The translations under genes and the position numbers were made by a program. Shown piece after piece: positions 36,453 to 46,156 of a DNA stretch of 64,000 nt. The stretch comes from CAWJLE01 sp963843645. Its GTDB lineage: Bacteria; Chloroflexota; Anaerolineae; DAOTYC01. The first letter of the stretch is position 1. Every line of letters begins with the position of its first letter. Where the stretch lies: the NCBI GenBank assembly GCA_963843645.1, contig CAWJLE010000001.1, positions 1,410,273 to 1,474,272 on the forward strand, read 5' to 3'. The notes below the pieces were generated by a model. The model saw nothing but the letters and a program-made list of their open reading frames with translations. It made no database searches and was not told where the DNA came from.

Positions 36453-37905
36453 ATGGAAGAGGCGATTGGAATGACCACGCTGCCGGGTATTTTGAAATGC
36501 ATCGGAACAGCAGATAATGGTCCAGCGGACTTGCCAGACGTCGTCGTGCGGGAAGTCATGGTCGAGCCGCCGCAGGAAGAATCGGCCTATCTGTACGTCA
36601 GCCTGCCGGACCAGCCGATTTCTGCGGAGCGTACGGACCAGGTGCTGGCGTGCGGCACGGTGGCACTTGGTCGCGGAAACTGAATTGCCTTCGACGTACC
36701 CAGTGACCTGGCTGGACCTGCGCCAGACCTCGCCCGACGCGGGCGAGGCCAAAATCGAACCGCCGATCGGGCTGATCGTGCCCGACGTGAGGGCAGCATT
36801 GGTGAAGATCGCCGCGCTGCTGCGATCGGAGAGCAAGGCAAAGGTGGTGACTATCGTCGGCGCCGAAGGCTTGCGGACGTGCCAGCGAGTCATGCAATCG
36901 GTGCTCAGCCAGCGCTTCCAGACGCATGGGCCCGACCGGCTGTTGTGCGACGCACAGTCGACGGCTCAGGGCCTGTTGTGCCTGCGACCGGAAACAGAGC
37001 GGTTGTTGTTGCGCCTGGACGTGGCGGACGCTCAGACAACGCGCAGTTCGTGACGGATACAGTGCGGCCGGACGTGGTGGTGCTCGCCAACACTCACGCG
37101 GACGAGCCCGGCCGTGCGACCATGGCCGCGGTCGAAGGATTGATACAATCGTTGCCCGAAGGGCGGCTGGCGATCGTTAACGCCGATGACCCCGGGGTCA
37201 ACGCCATGATCGCCCGACTGGATGGACGGGCATTCTGCTACGGACTCCAGCCGACGTGCAATCTGTGGGCCAGTCAGATCGAGAGCCAGGGACGCGAGGG
37301 ATTGCGGCTGCGCATCCATTTCAATCACGATACAGTCCACGTCCGGATACCTCTGCTGGGCCGCAACAGCGTCCACACGGCGCTGGCGGCCACTGCGGTG
37401 GGGCTGAAGTCGAGGCAGTCGTGGGAGGAGATCGTCGCCGGATTGCGGACGATGTCGGCCCAACTGCAGCTGATCGTGACGCCCGGCCTTCACGATTCCT
37501 CCCTGGTGGAGGATAGCTACGATGCGACACCGTCGTCGACGCTGTCGATATTGAACTTGCTGGAAGAATTCCCCGGCCGTAAGGTCGCTGTGCTGGGCGA
37601 CCTGATTGAGTTCGCGCCCACGGCAGATCGAAGGCCACCGCAAGGTAGGTCGACGGGCGGTCGACGTGGTCTCCGTTCTGGTCACAGTCGGACGAATGGG
37701 TGAAGTCATTGCCCGAGAGGCATTGGACTGTGGCATGGCAAAAGACTGCGTCCGCGTGACGGCGGACAACGAACAGGCGATTGCGGTTCTCGGTGAGATT
37801 CTCGAGCCCGGCGACATCGTGCTGGTCACTGGCGCTGGACGACTGAAGATGAGGCAAATCGTGGATCAATTGTCCGACACACAGACTTCTCTGTGTGAGA
37901 TCTGA
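36453..37905 (+). CDS. murF: MurF-like Mur ligase with degenerate P-loop, frameshifted
   Basis: The reading order is LPGILKCIGTADNG and LYVSLPDQPIS in one frame, VAETELPSTYPVTWLD through VLSQRFQTHG in the next, VRPDVVVLANTHADEPGRAT through EDSYDATPSSTLSILNLLEE in the first, and VGRRAVDVVSVLVTVGRMGE to the stop. Shifts fall near 36675, 37030 and 37640. The DSYDATPSS and VAVLGDLIEF motifs mark MurF, which adds D-Ala-D-Ala. The ATP-binding loop reads TIVGAEGLRT at 36850-36879 where GxxGKT/S is expected, and the usual NxxxDH stretch is NTHADEPGR. The Lys is missing in all three frames, so activity is uncertain. There is no murE beside it. Confidence 0.7.
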
Positions 37906-37907
37906 CG

Positions 37908-38895
37908 ATGGCCTATTCGTTGGCATTGGGCGCAATCTCCTTTCTGCTGGCGGTGGTCTGGGGCTCGCCTCTGATCCGGCTGCTGAAGCAACAGGAGATC
38001 GGCAAACAGATACGGATCGAAGGACCGAGCTCGCATCAGATGAAGACAGGGACGCCCACGATGGGTGGGCTAATGATCTTGATTCCTGTTTTCCTGATCA
38101 CCGCGATATTGAACGTGGCGAACCTCGTGGGCCGGACATTCATCGGCCGCTCCATCCTGGTGCCTATGGCGGCGCTGGTGGCATTCGGAGTGCTCGGTGC
38201 GGTGGACGATCTCAGCGGTCTGCGCAAGGAGCGTCAAGGAAACGGCTTGCTGGCACGCTACAAGCTGCTGTGGCAGGTGCTTTCGGCACTCTTGACCGCG
38301 CTCGCCCTGTACTTTCGGCCTGGATCTGCACAGCGTGGCCGTGCCGAGCATCACGCAGAAGATCGACATGGGAATTCTGTACGTGCCGGTGGCGGCGTTC
38401 GTCATCGTCGCCGACGTCGAACGCGGTGAACCTAACCGATGGGTTGGACGGCCTGGCCGGGAGTATCGCCACCGTCGCCTTCGCGGCCTACGGGCGTGAT
38501 CGCGTACTTGCAGGGGCAGATCTACCTCGACGCCTTCTGCTTCACCGTCGTCGGCGCAATCATGGCGTTTCTTTGGTACAACGCTTATCCGGCCGATCTG
38601 TTCATGGGGGATGCGGTGTCGCTGGCGTTGGGAGCGACTCTGGCGTGGTGGCGCTGATGACCGGGCAGTGGCTGCTCCTGCCGCTGGTGGGACTCGTGTT
38701 CGTGGCGGAGGCCGGCTCCGTCTCTGTCGCAGATCGTCTTCTTCAGGCTGACCGGGGGCAAGCGTCTGTTCAAGATGAGCCCATCTGCATCACCATTTCG
38801 AGCTCATCGGTTGGTCCGAGACGCACGTGACGCAACGGTTCTGGCTCATCGGGATTCTGTCGGCCATGTTGGGCATTGCCCTGGCCTTGTTGTAA
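37908..38895 (+). CDS. mraY: Phospho-MurNAc-pentapeptide transferase MraY, heavily frameshifted
   Basis: MraY makes lipid I at the membrane. Pieces in the correct order are SSHQMKTGTPTMGGLMIL, LGAVDDLSGLRKERQGNGLL, SNAVNLTDGLDGLAGSIAT, FLWYNAYPADLFMGDAVSLA, ALMTGQWLLLPLVGLVFVAE, and HHFELIGWSETHVTQRFWLI ending at 38895. The catalytic Asp motifs DDLSGL and NLTDGLDGLA and the magnesium-related MGD are present. At least five frame changes are needed between 38310 and 38800, the densest in the window. ATG 37908 lies two bases after the murF stop. Each block is family-like, so a real gene with consensus errors is the simpler reading. Confidence 0.85.
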
Positions 38896-38914
38896 CGAGC
38901 TGAGGTAATGCAGC

Positions 38915-40306
38915 GTGAAGGACACGTCGCTGGTCGGGAAAAAGGTGACAATCATCGGGTTCGGCGCGAGAAGGCGTGGCGCTGGCCGATTGCCTGGCGC
39001 GCGAACGGAGCTAAGGTGACGGTAAGCGACCTCAAGCCACGCGAACAGCTCGCGGAGCCGCTGAAGGCCCTGGCTGACGCGCCGGTTGCCGCCTTTGCGG
39101 TGGGCGCGCACCCGCCGGAGATTCTGGACTGCGATCAGCTCTTCATCAGCCCCGGCGTTCCGCTGGACAGCCCTATCGTAGTGGAAGCCCAGCGCCGCGG
39201 CGTCCCGATCAGCGGCGAGAGCCGCTTCTTCATGGAGCACTGCCCGGCCCCGGTGATCGGCGTAACCGGGTCGAGCGGAAAAACGACCACGGTGCGCCTG
39301 GCGAGCGAGATTCGATCGACTTCCGGGTTCCGGACCTGGACCGGCGGCAATATCGGCCAGCCGCTGACGCCGTATCTGGACGACATCGTGCCGGACGACA
39401 AGGTCGTGATGGAGCTGTCGAGCTTCCAGCTCAAGATCATGGCCGAGCAGCCCGCGCAGTCGCGGCGATCCTGAACGTCACGCCGAACCATCTCGACCGG
39501 CATCCTTCGATGGAAGACTACATCGAAGCGAAGAAGCAGATCCTGCGCTTCCAGGAACCCGGTGACGTGGCGGTGTTCGGGCACGACAACGAGATCACGC
39601 GCAGCCTGGCTTCTTTCGCCAGGGGCCAGGTGGCGCTATTCAGCCTGGAGACAGAGGTGGCGGAGGGGGCTTTCCTCCGCCATCAGCAGATCGTCCTGCG
39701 CCTGGGCGGGCGCGAGCGGATCATCTGCCACGCAGGCGACGTTCAGCTCCTGGGCCGGCACAACCTGGCGAACGTGCTTGCCGCTGTTACGATTGCGGGC
39801 GTGGCTGGCGCGGACGTCGACGCAATGTGGGACGTCATTCTCGTCGTTCCGGGGCGTCGAGCATCGGCTCGAGCCGGTCCGGGAGATCGACGGCGTGGCG
39901 TACTACAACGACTCCATCGCCACGTCACCCGAGCGGGCCGCGGCGGCCTTGCGCTCGTTCGCCCAGCCCATCGTCCTGCTCGCAGGGGGCCAGGACAAGC
40001 ACTTGCCGTGGGACGATCTGGCCAACCTGATGCTGCAGAAGACGCGAGCGGTCGTTTTGTTCGGCCAGGCGGCGAACTTGATCGACCGCGCGCTCGATCG
40101 ACGCCCGAGACAGGAACCTGGTGCCATCCGGCGGAACGCCGGTCGTGCGCCGGGGCGGTACGTTGGAAGAGGCGGTCGCCATCGCTCATCACCTGGCGCA
40201 GCCTGGTGACGTGGTGCTCCTCTCGCCGGGTGGGACGAGCTACGACGCGTTCAAGGATTTCACGGAACGAGGAGAGTTCTTCAAGACGCTGGTTCGGGCT
40301 TTATAG
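38915..40306 (+). CDS. murD: UDP-MurNAc-L-Ala:D-Glu ligase MurD, frameshifted
   Basis: MurD adds D-glutamate to UDP-MurNAc-L-Ala. In order: KKVTIIGFGA at the N-terminus, AKVTVSDLKPREQLAEPLKA, the intact P-loop APVIGVTGSSGKTTTVRLAS, WTGGNIGQPLTPYLD, ILNVTPNHLDRHPSMEDYIE with AKKQI, LLGRHNLANVLAAVTIAGVA, and GVAYYNDSIATSPERAAAAL. The C-terminus LLSPGGTSYDAFKDFTERGE is typical. Frame changes are near 38970, 39465, 39845 and 40110. The start is GTG 38915 behind GAGG. Unlike the neighbouring murF, the catalytic residues are all present. Confidence 0.9.
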
Positions 40307-40333
40307 GGACGCTACATCGGAGCTGAGGTCAAG

Positions 40334-41548
40334 ATGGCAGGCAAAGCACTCGACAAAGCAAACTACGATTACCTGCTCGTCGTCATCGTCGCTGCCCTAC
40401 TGGTATTGGGCATGATGATGGTCTACAGCACGACCTTTGCCCTCGAGCCACAGGATCCCACGGCAATGTTCGTTCGCCAGCTTGAGGCGGCCGGCATCGG
40501 CATCGTGGCTTGCCTGATCATTGCCCGCACGCCCTATGGCGCCTGGCGGAAGCTCTCGATTTCTATCATGGCGGGCAGCCTGCTGTTGTTGGTCGTGGTG
40601 CTGGTCGTCGGCGAATTGCGCTACGGCGCGCGGCTGGGCCTGTCAAACGGCAGCTTCCAGCCCGGCGAAGTGGCGAAGCTGGCCGTCATCGTCTACGTCG
40701 CGGACTGGCTCTCCTCCAAGGGGATGAAGATCCGCAACATCACCTATGGGCTGATCCCTTTCGCGATCCTCATCGGTCTGGTCGCCGGATTGATCGTGGC
40801 GCAACCCGACCTGGGCACGGCGACGCTGGTGGTGGTGACGGCCATCACCATGTTCTTCCTCGCCGGCGCCGACCTCCTGCAGTTGGTCATCGGGGTGATC
40901 GTCAGCGGCGGCACCCTGGCCCTCGTGGTCACCCGCACGCCGCACGCTTACGAACGTTTGATCAGCTTCTGGGTCTCTATAACCGACCCGGTTCGCAACG
41001 GTGGATATCAGATCCAGCAGGCGCTGATTGCGTTGGGAGTGGGCGGAGTCTTTGGCCGCGGGCTCGGCGACAGCCAACGCAAGTTCAAGATCCTGCCCCT
41101 GCCCCATTCGGACAGTATCTTTGCGATCATCGGGGAAGAGCTGGGACTTGTCGGCTGCCTCATCATCATCATTCTATTTGCTGCGTTGGCTTATCGGGGC
41201 TTCAAGATCGCGATGCAGGCCCCGGATACGTTCGGCATGATCCTGGCATCGGGCATCACGTGCTGGCTGGTCTTCCAGGCGCTGATCAACGTGGCGGTCG
41301 TTACTGCGACGCTGCCTTTCACCGGCATCACACTGCCGTTCATCAGCTATGGAGGCTCCTCGCTGGTCTCTTGTTTGGCGGCCGTTGGTCTCCTGTTAAG
41401 TATTTCCAAAGGGGAACGAGGAGAGGACGTAAGGGTACATGCGAATCTTGATGTCGGGGGGCGGAACCGGCGGCCACGTCTATCCACTTCTGGCCGTCGT
41501 GCAGGCATTGCTCGCCGCCGAAAGTCCGAAAATGAATCTAACGTCTGA
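40334..41548 (+). CDS. ftsW: Lipid II polymerase FtsW
   Basis: FtsW is the SEDS-family septal glycosyltransferase that works with FtsI. The 404-residue protein has about ten membrane segments and family motifs LSNGSFQPGEVAKLAVIVYV, VAQPDLGTATLVVVTAITMF, PLPHSDSIFAIIGEELGLVG and FTGITLPFISYGGSSLVSCL. The frame is intact. After SISKGERGED the protein runs on for about 40 basic residues that overlap the first 110 bases of murG in another frame; this tail is not family-like and may be a product of a missed base near 41430. Confidence 0.93.
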   Translation: MAGKALDKANYDYLLVVIVAALLVLGMMMVYSTTFALEPQDPTAMFVRQLEAAGIGIVACLIIARTPYGAWRKLSISIMAGSLLLLVVVLVVGELRYGARLGLSNGSFQPGEVAKLAVIVYVADWLSSKGMKIRNITYGLIPFAILIGLVAGLIVAQPDLGTATLVVVTAITMFFLAGADLLQLVIGVIVSGGTLALVVTRTPHAYERLISFWVSITDPVRNGGYQIQQALIALGVGGVFGRGLGDSQRKFKILPLPHSDSIFAIIGEELGLVGCLIIIILFAALAYRGFKIAMQAPDTFGMILASGITCWLVFQALINVAVVTATLPFTGITLPFISYGGSSLVSCLAAVGLLLSISKGERGEDVRVHANLDVGGRNRRPRLSTSGRRAGIARRRKSENESNV

Positions 41549-42554
41549 CCTCCTGTACGTGGGCTGCGCGGGTGGTCCCGAGCAGGACCTGGCCGGCAGA
41601 GCGCACATTCCATTTCAGGCGATCGTCGCCGGTGGGGTGCGGAGCCAGATGCCGTGGAAGGCGGCCTGGAACGCGCTCAAACTCCTCGCCGGTCTGGCAC
41701 AAGCCTTTGGGGTTGTCGGACGTTTTCGGCCCGACGCGATTCTGGTGACCGGTGGCTACGTTTCTGTGCCGGTCGCGCTGGCCGGACGTCTGCGCCGCGT
41801 GCCCTTGTTGATCTATCTGCCGGATATCGTGCCCGGCCTGGCGATCCGCCGGCTGGCGCGCTGGGCCACGCGGGTCGCTGTTTCCTTCGACGAGACGGTG
41901 GCGTATTTCGACCAGGGGAAGGCTGTAGTGACAGGGTATCCGATACGCCAGGCGTTCCTGGATGCCGACAAAGCGCAAGCCCGGCGGACCCTGGATTTGC
42001 GAGACGACCTGCCGGTGGCGACCATATTCGGCGGAAGCAGAGGCGCGCACCACATCAATACGGCCGTCGCCTCGTCACTCGCCGAGCTGCTTCCGGCGTG
42101 CCAGATGATCCACATTTGCGGCCACGAGGACGCGCCCGCTGCGCTGGCCTGCCGCGATGAGCTGCCGGCCGACTTGCAGGAGCGATATCGGCCTTACGCG
42201 TACCTGCACGACGAAATGGCGGCTGCGCTGGCTGCGGCGGACGTGGTTGTGGCTCGCGCCGGCGCCTCGACTTTGGGTGAGTTGCCAGGGCTCGGCCTGC
42301 CGGGCATCCTGGTTCCGTACCCCTACTCGGGTCAGCATCAGGACGCTAACGCAGATTACCTGGCCCGGCACGGGGCGGCGCTCAAGATCGCCGACGGTGA
42401 CCTGGATCAGCAGCTGGCGCCGACCTTGCTCGGTTTGTTGGGGGACCAAACTCGATTGCGGGAGATGGCCCGGTGTGCGCGGGGATTGAGCCGCCCGGAT
42501 GCTGCTCAGCGGATTGCTGCAGAGCTTGTTGCCGTCGCCGCCGGCGTGGGATGA
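41439..42554 (+). CDS. murG: UDP-GlcNAc transferase MurG
   Basis: MurG converts lipid I to lipid II. The 371-residue GT-B protein has the N-terminal MSGGGTGGHVYPLLAVVQAL, DAILVTGGYVSVPVALAGRL, the C-domain IFGGSRGAHHINTAVASSLA and the donor motif VARAGASTLGELPGLGLPGI with QHQDANADYL. The HxDxxPG loop usually seen after the acceptor-site region reads YLPDIVPGLAIRRLARW. ATG 41439 is preceded by GGGGAACGAGGAG at some distance. It overlaps ftsW by 110 bases. Confidence 0.95.
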   Translation: MRILMSGGGTGGHVYPLLAVVQALLAAESPKMNLTSDLLYVGCAGGPEQDLAGRAHIPFQAIVAGGVRSQMPWKAAWNALKLLAGLAQAFGVVGRFRPDAILVTGGYVSVPVALAGRLRRVPLLIYLPDIVPGLAIRRLARWATRVAVSFDETVAYFDQGKAVVTGYPIRQAFLDADKAQARRTLDLRDDLPVATIFGGSRGAHHINTAVASSLAELLPACQMIHICGHEDAPAALACRDELPADLQERYRPYAYLHDEMAAALAAADVVVARAGASTLGELPGLGLPGILVPYPYSGQHQDANADYLARHGAALKIADGDLDQQLAPTLLGLLGDQTRLREMARCARGLSRPDAAQRIAAELVAVAAGVG

Positions 42555-42567
42555 GGGTCGAGAAGAG

Positions 42568-43242
42568 ATGACGACGATTTCGATCGACTACAGCCAATTG
42601 AGCACCATCATGATCTTCTTGTTCGTGGCGGTGGGATTCTTTCGCGGCTTCGCGCGTGAGGTGTTCACGTCCATCGTTCTGCTGGGACTGAACTACCTGA
42701 TAGTCAACCCGGACATTGCCCGATCGGTCATGGACTGGGCGAACACGCTCGTCAAGCTGCCGGCCGTCGTCGTCGCAAACCCATCGGTCGTCGCCAGCGC
42801 GCAGGGCCTGGCCACGGCCTACGGCGACGCCTCGCCGGTCATCACGGACGACAACTCGTACATGTTCTTCCTGCTGGTCCTGGTGGCGCTTCTCGTTGGA
42901 TCGTACCTGGTGGGCGGACGAGCCATCGGCCAGGAGGCGATCTCGCCGTTGAGCAGAATCTTGGGTGGTGTGCTCGGATTCTTGAACGGCAGCATGATCA
43001 TCTCGCTGGCAAAAGACTACTTGATGGGCAATTTCCTGAAGACCGCCGCTACGGCTGTGACCACCGCGACCAGCCAGCCGTCCATGCCGCAAACCCTGGC
43101 GTTCGAGGTCAACAACGTGCCCGCGCAGCCGGCGTTGACGAGCGGCATGACGTTGTTGTTCATAGCTGCGGGCGTGTTCGTGGTCCTGATGATCGTGCTG
43201 AGCGATCGGTTCAAGATTCAGTCGCCGCTCAAGAGGGGTTAG
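42568..43242 (+). CDS. CvpA-like membrane protein in dcw cluster
   Basis: The 224-residue protein starts MTTISIDYSQLSTIMIFLFV with GFFRGFAREVFTSIVLLGL, which resembles the N-terminal helix-GxxRGxxRE pattern of CvpA-type proteins. Further hydrophobic stretches are FFLLVLVALLVGSYLVGG, LGGVLGFLNGSMII and TLLFIAAGVFVVLMIVL, giving about four membrane segments. An outer loop of about 40 residues precedes the last one. ATG 42568 has GAGAAGAG directly upstream. Its location between murG and murC suggests a role linked to the cell envelope, but no function is known. Confidence 0.55.
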   Translation: MTTISIDYSQLSTIMIFLFVAVGFFRGFAREVFTSIVLLGLNYLIVNPDIARSVMDWANTLVKLPAVVVANPSVVASAQGLATAYGDASPVITDDNSYMFFLLVLVALLVGSYLVGGRAIGQEAISPLSRILGGVLGFLNGSMIISLAKDYLMGNFLKTAATAVTTATSQPSMPQTLAFEVNNVPAQPALTSGMTLLFIAAGVFVVLMIVLSDRFKIQSPLKRG

Positions 43243-43246
43243 GGTC

Positions 43247-44644
43247 TTGCCAGTCGCACTTTACCAGCAGCACATTTTCTTGGTGGGCATCGGAGGCACC
43301 GGGATGTCGGCCATTGCGGTAGTGCTGGCCGAGCTGGGCTTTCAGGTCTCAGGCTCCGACCGGCAGGAATCCGCCGCGCTGGACAGGCTCCGTGGCCTGG
43401 GGGTCGCGGTCTACGTCGGCCACGCCGCCGAGAACGTCCGGGGCGCGGACGTCGTGGTGATGTCGTCGGCCATTCCCCCGGACAATCCGGAAATTGCGGC
43501 GGCGCGAGCTGCGGGTCTTCCAGTGCTCAACCGGGCGGAGTTCATCGGCGAGATCCTGGCGAATCGGTACACCGTGGCGGTCGCCGGGACGCACGGCAAG
43601 ACGACCACCACCGCCATGCTGGCTTTCATCCTGACCGAGGCCGGGCGGTTGCCGGGCTTCATCATCGGCGGAGTCTCGCAGAATCTGGGCACGAACGCCC
43701 GAGCAGGTCACGGTGCTGAGTTCGTCATCGAAGCGGACGAATACGGGCGGATGTTTTGGGGCTTGGCCCCCCGGTTGGCGATATTGACCAATATTGAGAT
43801 GGATCATCCGGACTATTTTGGCAGCGTTGAGGAGCTAACGGCGGCGTTCAGAGGATTTCTGGAGCGGGTGCAACCGGGTGGCTGTGTTGTGGCCAGCGGA
43901 GAAGACTGGAGGGTCAGAACCGTGATAAGCGAAATCACAGCACCAGTAAGAGTCGAAACGTTCGGCTTGTCAGAGGGTCTGGATTGGCAGGCCCGCGACC
44001 TGAAGGCCAACGAGCGCGGCGGGTATCACTTCTCCGTCTGGCACGAAGATACGCTTTACGGGGAGTTCGACCTGCAAGTGCCTGGGCCGCACAACGTCCT
44101 GAATGCCCTGGCCGCGATCGCCGCGTCTCACCACGTGGGTGTCAGCCAGGACGCCTTGCGTGACGCGCTGCTGCGCTTCGTGGGCACCAGCCGGCGCTTC
44201 GAAGTCAAGGGCGAGGCGGCCGGCGTCACGGTGGTGGACGATTATGCACACCACCCGACCGAAGTGCGCGCGACCCTGACCGCAGCCCGCGTCCGCTTTC
44301 CGCGCCGTCGCCTGTGGGCCGTGTTCCAGCCGCACACTTACAGCCGATTCAAAGCCCTGCTCCACAGTTTCGCGGATAGCTTCGAATCCGCGGATCGGGT
44401 GATCGTCACCGACATTTTTGCCGCCCGAGAATGCGACACGCTGGGAGTGCACGCCACTGACCTGGTACGGCTGATGAACGATCCCAAGGTGGAGTACGCC
44501 GGCAGCCTCGAAGCCGCGGCACGTCTCCTGATGAGCGAGTTGCACGCGGGTGACGTCGTGATCACGCTGGGGGCCGGCGATGGGTACCGGATCGGAGAAG
44601 AAGTGTTGGCGCAGCTGCAGGCCAATCCGGGAGGACGACTATGA
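43247..44644 (+). CDS. murC: UDP-MurNAc:L-Ala ligase MurC
   Basis: MurC adds the first amino acid to UDP-MurNAc. The intact 465-residue protein has HIFLVGIGGTGMSAIAVVLA, the ATP loop VAVAGTHGKTTTTAMLAFIL, FVIEADEYGRMFWGL, the central LTNIEMDHPDYFGS, and the C-terminal VVDDYAHHPTEVRATLTAAR and VFQPHTYSRFKALLHSF. The start is TTG 43247 behind AGGGGTTAGGG. It overlaps murB by four bases. Confidence 0.96.
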   Translation: MPVALYQQHIFLVGIGGTGMSAIAVVLAELGFQVSGSDRQESAALDRLRGLGVAVYVGHAAENVRGADVVVMSSAIPPDNPEIAAARAAGLPVLNRAEFIGEILANRYTVAVAGTHGKTTTTAMLAFILTEAGRLPGFIIGGVSQNLGTNARAGHGAEFVIEADEYGRMFWGLAPRLAILTNIEMDHPDYFGSVEELTAAFRGFLERVQPGGCVVASGEDWRVRTVISEITAPVRVETFGLSEGLDWQARDLKANERGGYHFSVWHEDTLYGEFDLQVPGPHNVLNALAAIAASHHVGVSQDALRDALLRFVGTSRRFEVKGEAAGVTVVDDYAHHPTEVRATLTAARVRFPRRRLWAVFQPHTYSRFKALLHSFADSFESADRVIVTDIFAARECDTLGVHATDLVRLMNDPKVEYAGSLEAAARLLMSELHAGDVVITLGAGDGYRIGEEVLAQLQANPGGRL

Positions 44645-45702
44645 CGACGGCTATCGCCAGGGACGAAAACTGGAAAAGCACACTCCTGGAACAGTGGGGC
44701 AGTGCGGTACGGTTCGACGAGCCGATGGCTCGACACACGTCCTTCAGAATCGGCGGTCCCGCCGAGGCTCTGCTGCCCGTCGATACACTGGACGATCTGT
44801 GCGAGGCCGTGCAGTGGGCGCGTCGTCGCCGGATCGAGTATTGCGTCATCGGGCAGGGCACGAATCTGCTGGTAGCGGATGAAGGAACGCCGGGCCTGGT
44901 GATTCTGAACCAGTGCAGCGCCTACACGCTAAACCCATCCGGAACGCCGCCGGGTCGAGGTGCGGACAGTGACCAGGTGACCGTCTTCGCCGAGTCGGGT
45001 GTACCGCTCGGAGTAATGGCCCGCCGGCTCAGCGCCTCCGGCTGGTCGGGTCTGGAGTGGGCCGTGGCGATTCCGGGGACCGTTGGGGGTGCGGTAGTGG
45101 GCAATGCGGGCGCCTTCGGCCGGGATATGTCCGATAGCGTCACCAAGGTGTCGGTGTTGGAGCCTGACGGCCAGCGCCGCGAGGCGCCGGCTGAAGAATT
45201 GCGGTTCGGATATCGCTCGAGTTGTTTCAAAGAAGAGTCTGGACAGCGCAGGCGGCGAGTGGTCCTGGGCGCCGAGCTGACCCTGAAGAAGGGGCAGCCC
45301 GAAGAGATTACCCGATTCGCTGAGGAGGTCGTCCAGGCCCGAAAACGCACGCAGCCGCTGCGCTACCCCAGTGCCGGATCGGTGTTCAAGAATCCGCCGC
45401 TGGACCGGGCCGGCCGGCTCATTCAGGCTGCAGGGTTGAAGGGAGCGCGCATCGGGGACGCCCAGGTGTCGCTGAAGCACGCGAACTTCATCGTCAATTG
45501 CGGAGAGGCGAAGGCAAGCGATGTGGTGCAGCTCATTTCGCTCATCCGCAGCGAAGTCAAAGAGCAATTCCAGCAGGAACTGGACCTGGAAATCGTGTAC
45601 GTTGGACCTCGCGATCAAGCCGTACAACCTGAAAGGATGGCTGGCCACAATGAACTCAAAGCCGGAACCAGGTGTTGCAGCTCCATGCGGTCTGTATTGT
45701 AA
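44641..45702 (+). CDS. murB: UDP-N-acetylenolpyruvoylglucosamine reductase MurB
   Basis: MurB reduces UDP-GlcNAc-enolpyruvate to UDP-MurNAc using FAD and NADPH. Motifs are HTSFRIGGPAEALLPV, CVIGQGTNLLVAD, AVAIPGTVGGAVVGNAGAFG, FGYRSSCFKE and YPSAGSVFKNPP. The conserved C-terminus is LKHANFIVNCGEAKASDVVQ to LELEIVYVG-like LDLEIVYVG. After this the frame runs about 31 residues into the following DUF3795-like gene, overlapping it by 53 bases, which may be native or due to a missed base. The ATGA overlap with murC indicates coupling. Confidence 0.95.
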   Translation: MTTAIARDENWKSTLLEQWGSAVRFDEPMARHTSFRIGGPAEALLPVDTLDDLCEAVQWARRRRIEYCVIGQGTNLLVADEGTPGLVILNQCSAYTLNPSGTPPGRGADSDQVTVFAESGVPLGVMARRLSASGWSGLEWAVAIPGTVGGAVVGNAGAFGRDMSDSVTKVSVLEPDGQRREAPAEELRFGYRSSCFKEESGQRRRRVVLGAELTLKKGQPEEITRFAEEVVQARKRTQPLRYPSAGSVFKNPPLDRAGRLIQAAGLKGARIGDAQVSLKHANFIVNCGEAKASDVVQLISLIRSEVKEQFQQELDLEIVYVGPRDQAVQPERMAGHNELKAGTRCCSSMRSVL

Positions 45703-46144
45703 TAGCCGCTGCGATGGTGAGAGCAGTGAATCGCAGGCATGCGGCTCAGCCGAGTGCTGCCCGCCGCGCCATGGCCGGGAAGCCTGTGAGATCTACCGGT
45801 GTGCGGCGAGCCGCGGACTGACGGATTGCGCCGACTGCGTGGAATTCCCATGCGCCAGGTTGCTGCTGTTTGCCCACAGCGGCCCCGCCCGGTTGCCGCT
45901 GATTCTGAATCTGCAGCGGCGAAGGCGGTTGGGACGTGAGCGTTGGATAGCCGAGGAGCGCGACTTTTGGCAGCAGAACGAGAACGCCTGCCAATGGACC
46001 CGATTGCAGCAGGCCCTGGCCGAAAGCCGATGCGAGCGCGAGAAGCTCCAGACCCACGTTCAAAGGATTACGAAAGAAGTGGAGCTGGCGAAGCGGGATT
46101 GTCAGGCCGATGCGCCGGTCCAGCGGGTCCGCACTCAGGTTTGA
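45650..46144 (+). CDS. DUF3795-like Cys-rich protein with coiled coil
   Basis: The 164-residue protein has Cys clusters CGLYCNSRCDG, CCPPRHGREACEIYRCA and CADCVEFPC in the order seen in DUF3795 proteins. A helical C-terminal half follows, with a charged coiled-coil-like segment EREKLQTHVQRITKEVELAK. It is inserted between murB and ftsQ, where ddl is often found in other bacteria. ATG 45650 follows GAAAGGATGG. It is only distantly like the N-terminal DUF3795 protein at 65-589, sharing CGLxC and EFPC/EYPC motifs. A zinc-binding role is likely; any link to division is inference from position. Confidence 0.6.
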   Translation: MNSKPEPGVAAPCGLYCNSRCDGESSESQACGSAECCPPRHGREACEIYRCAASRGLTDCADCVEFPCARLLLFAHSGPARLPLILNLQRRRRLGRERWIAEERDFWQQNENACQWTRLQQALAESRCEREKLQTHVQRITKEVELAKRDCQADAPVQRVRTQV

Positions 46145-46156
46145 GGTTTGAGCGCC

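Noticed and set aside
34974..36893. 639-codon open frame on the minus strand
   Set aside because: It is the reverse-strand shadow of ftsI, which has all three transpeptidase motifs; the shadow has no family-like sequence.
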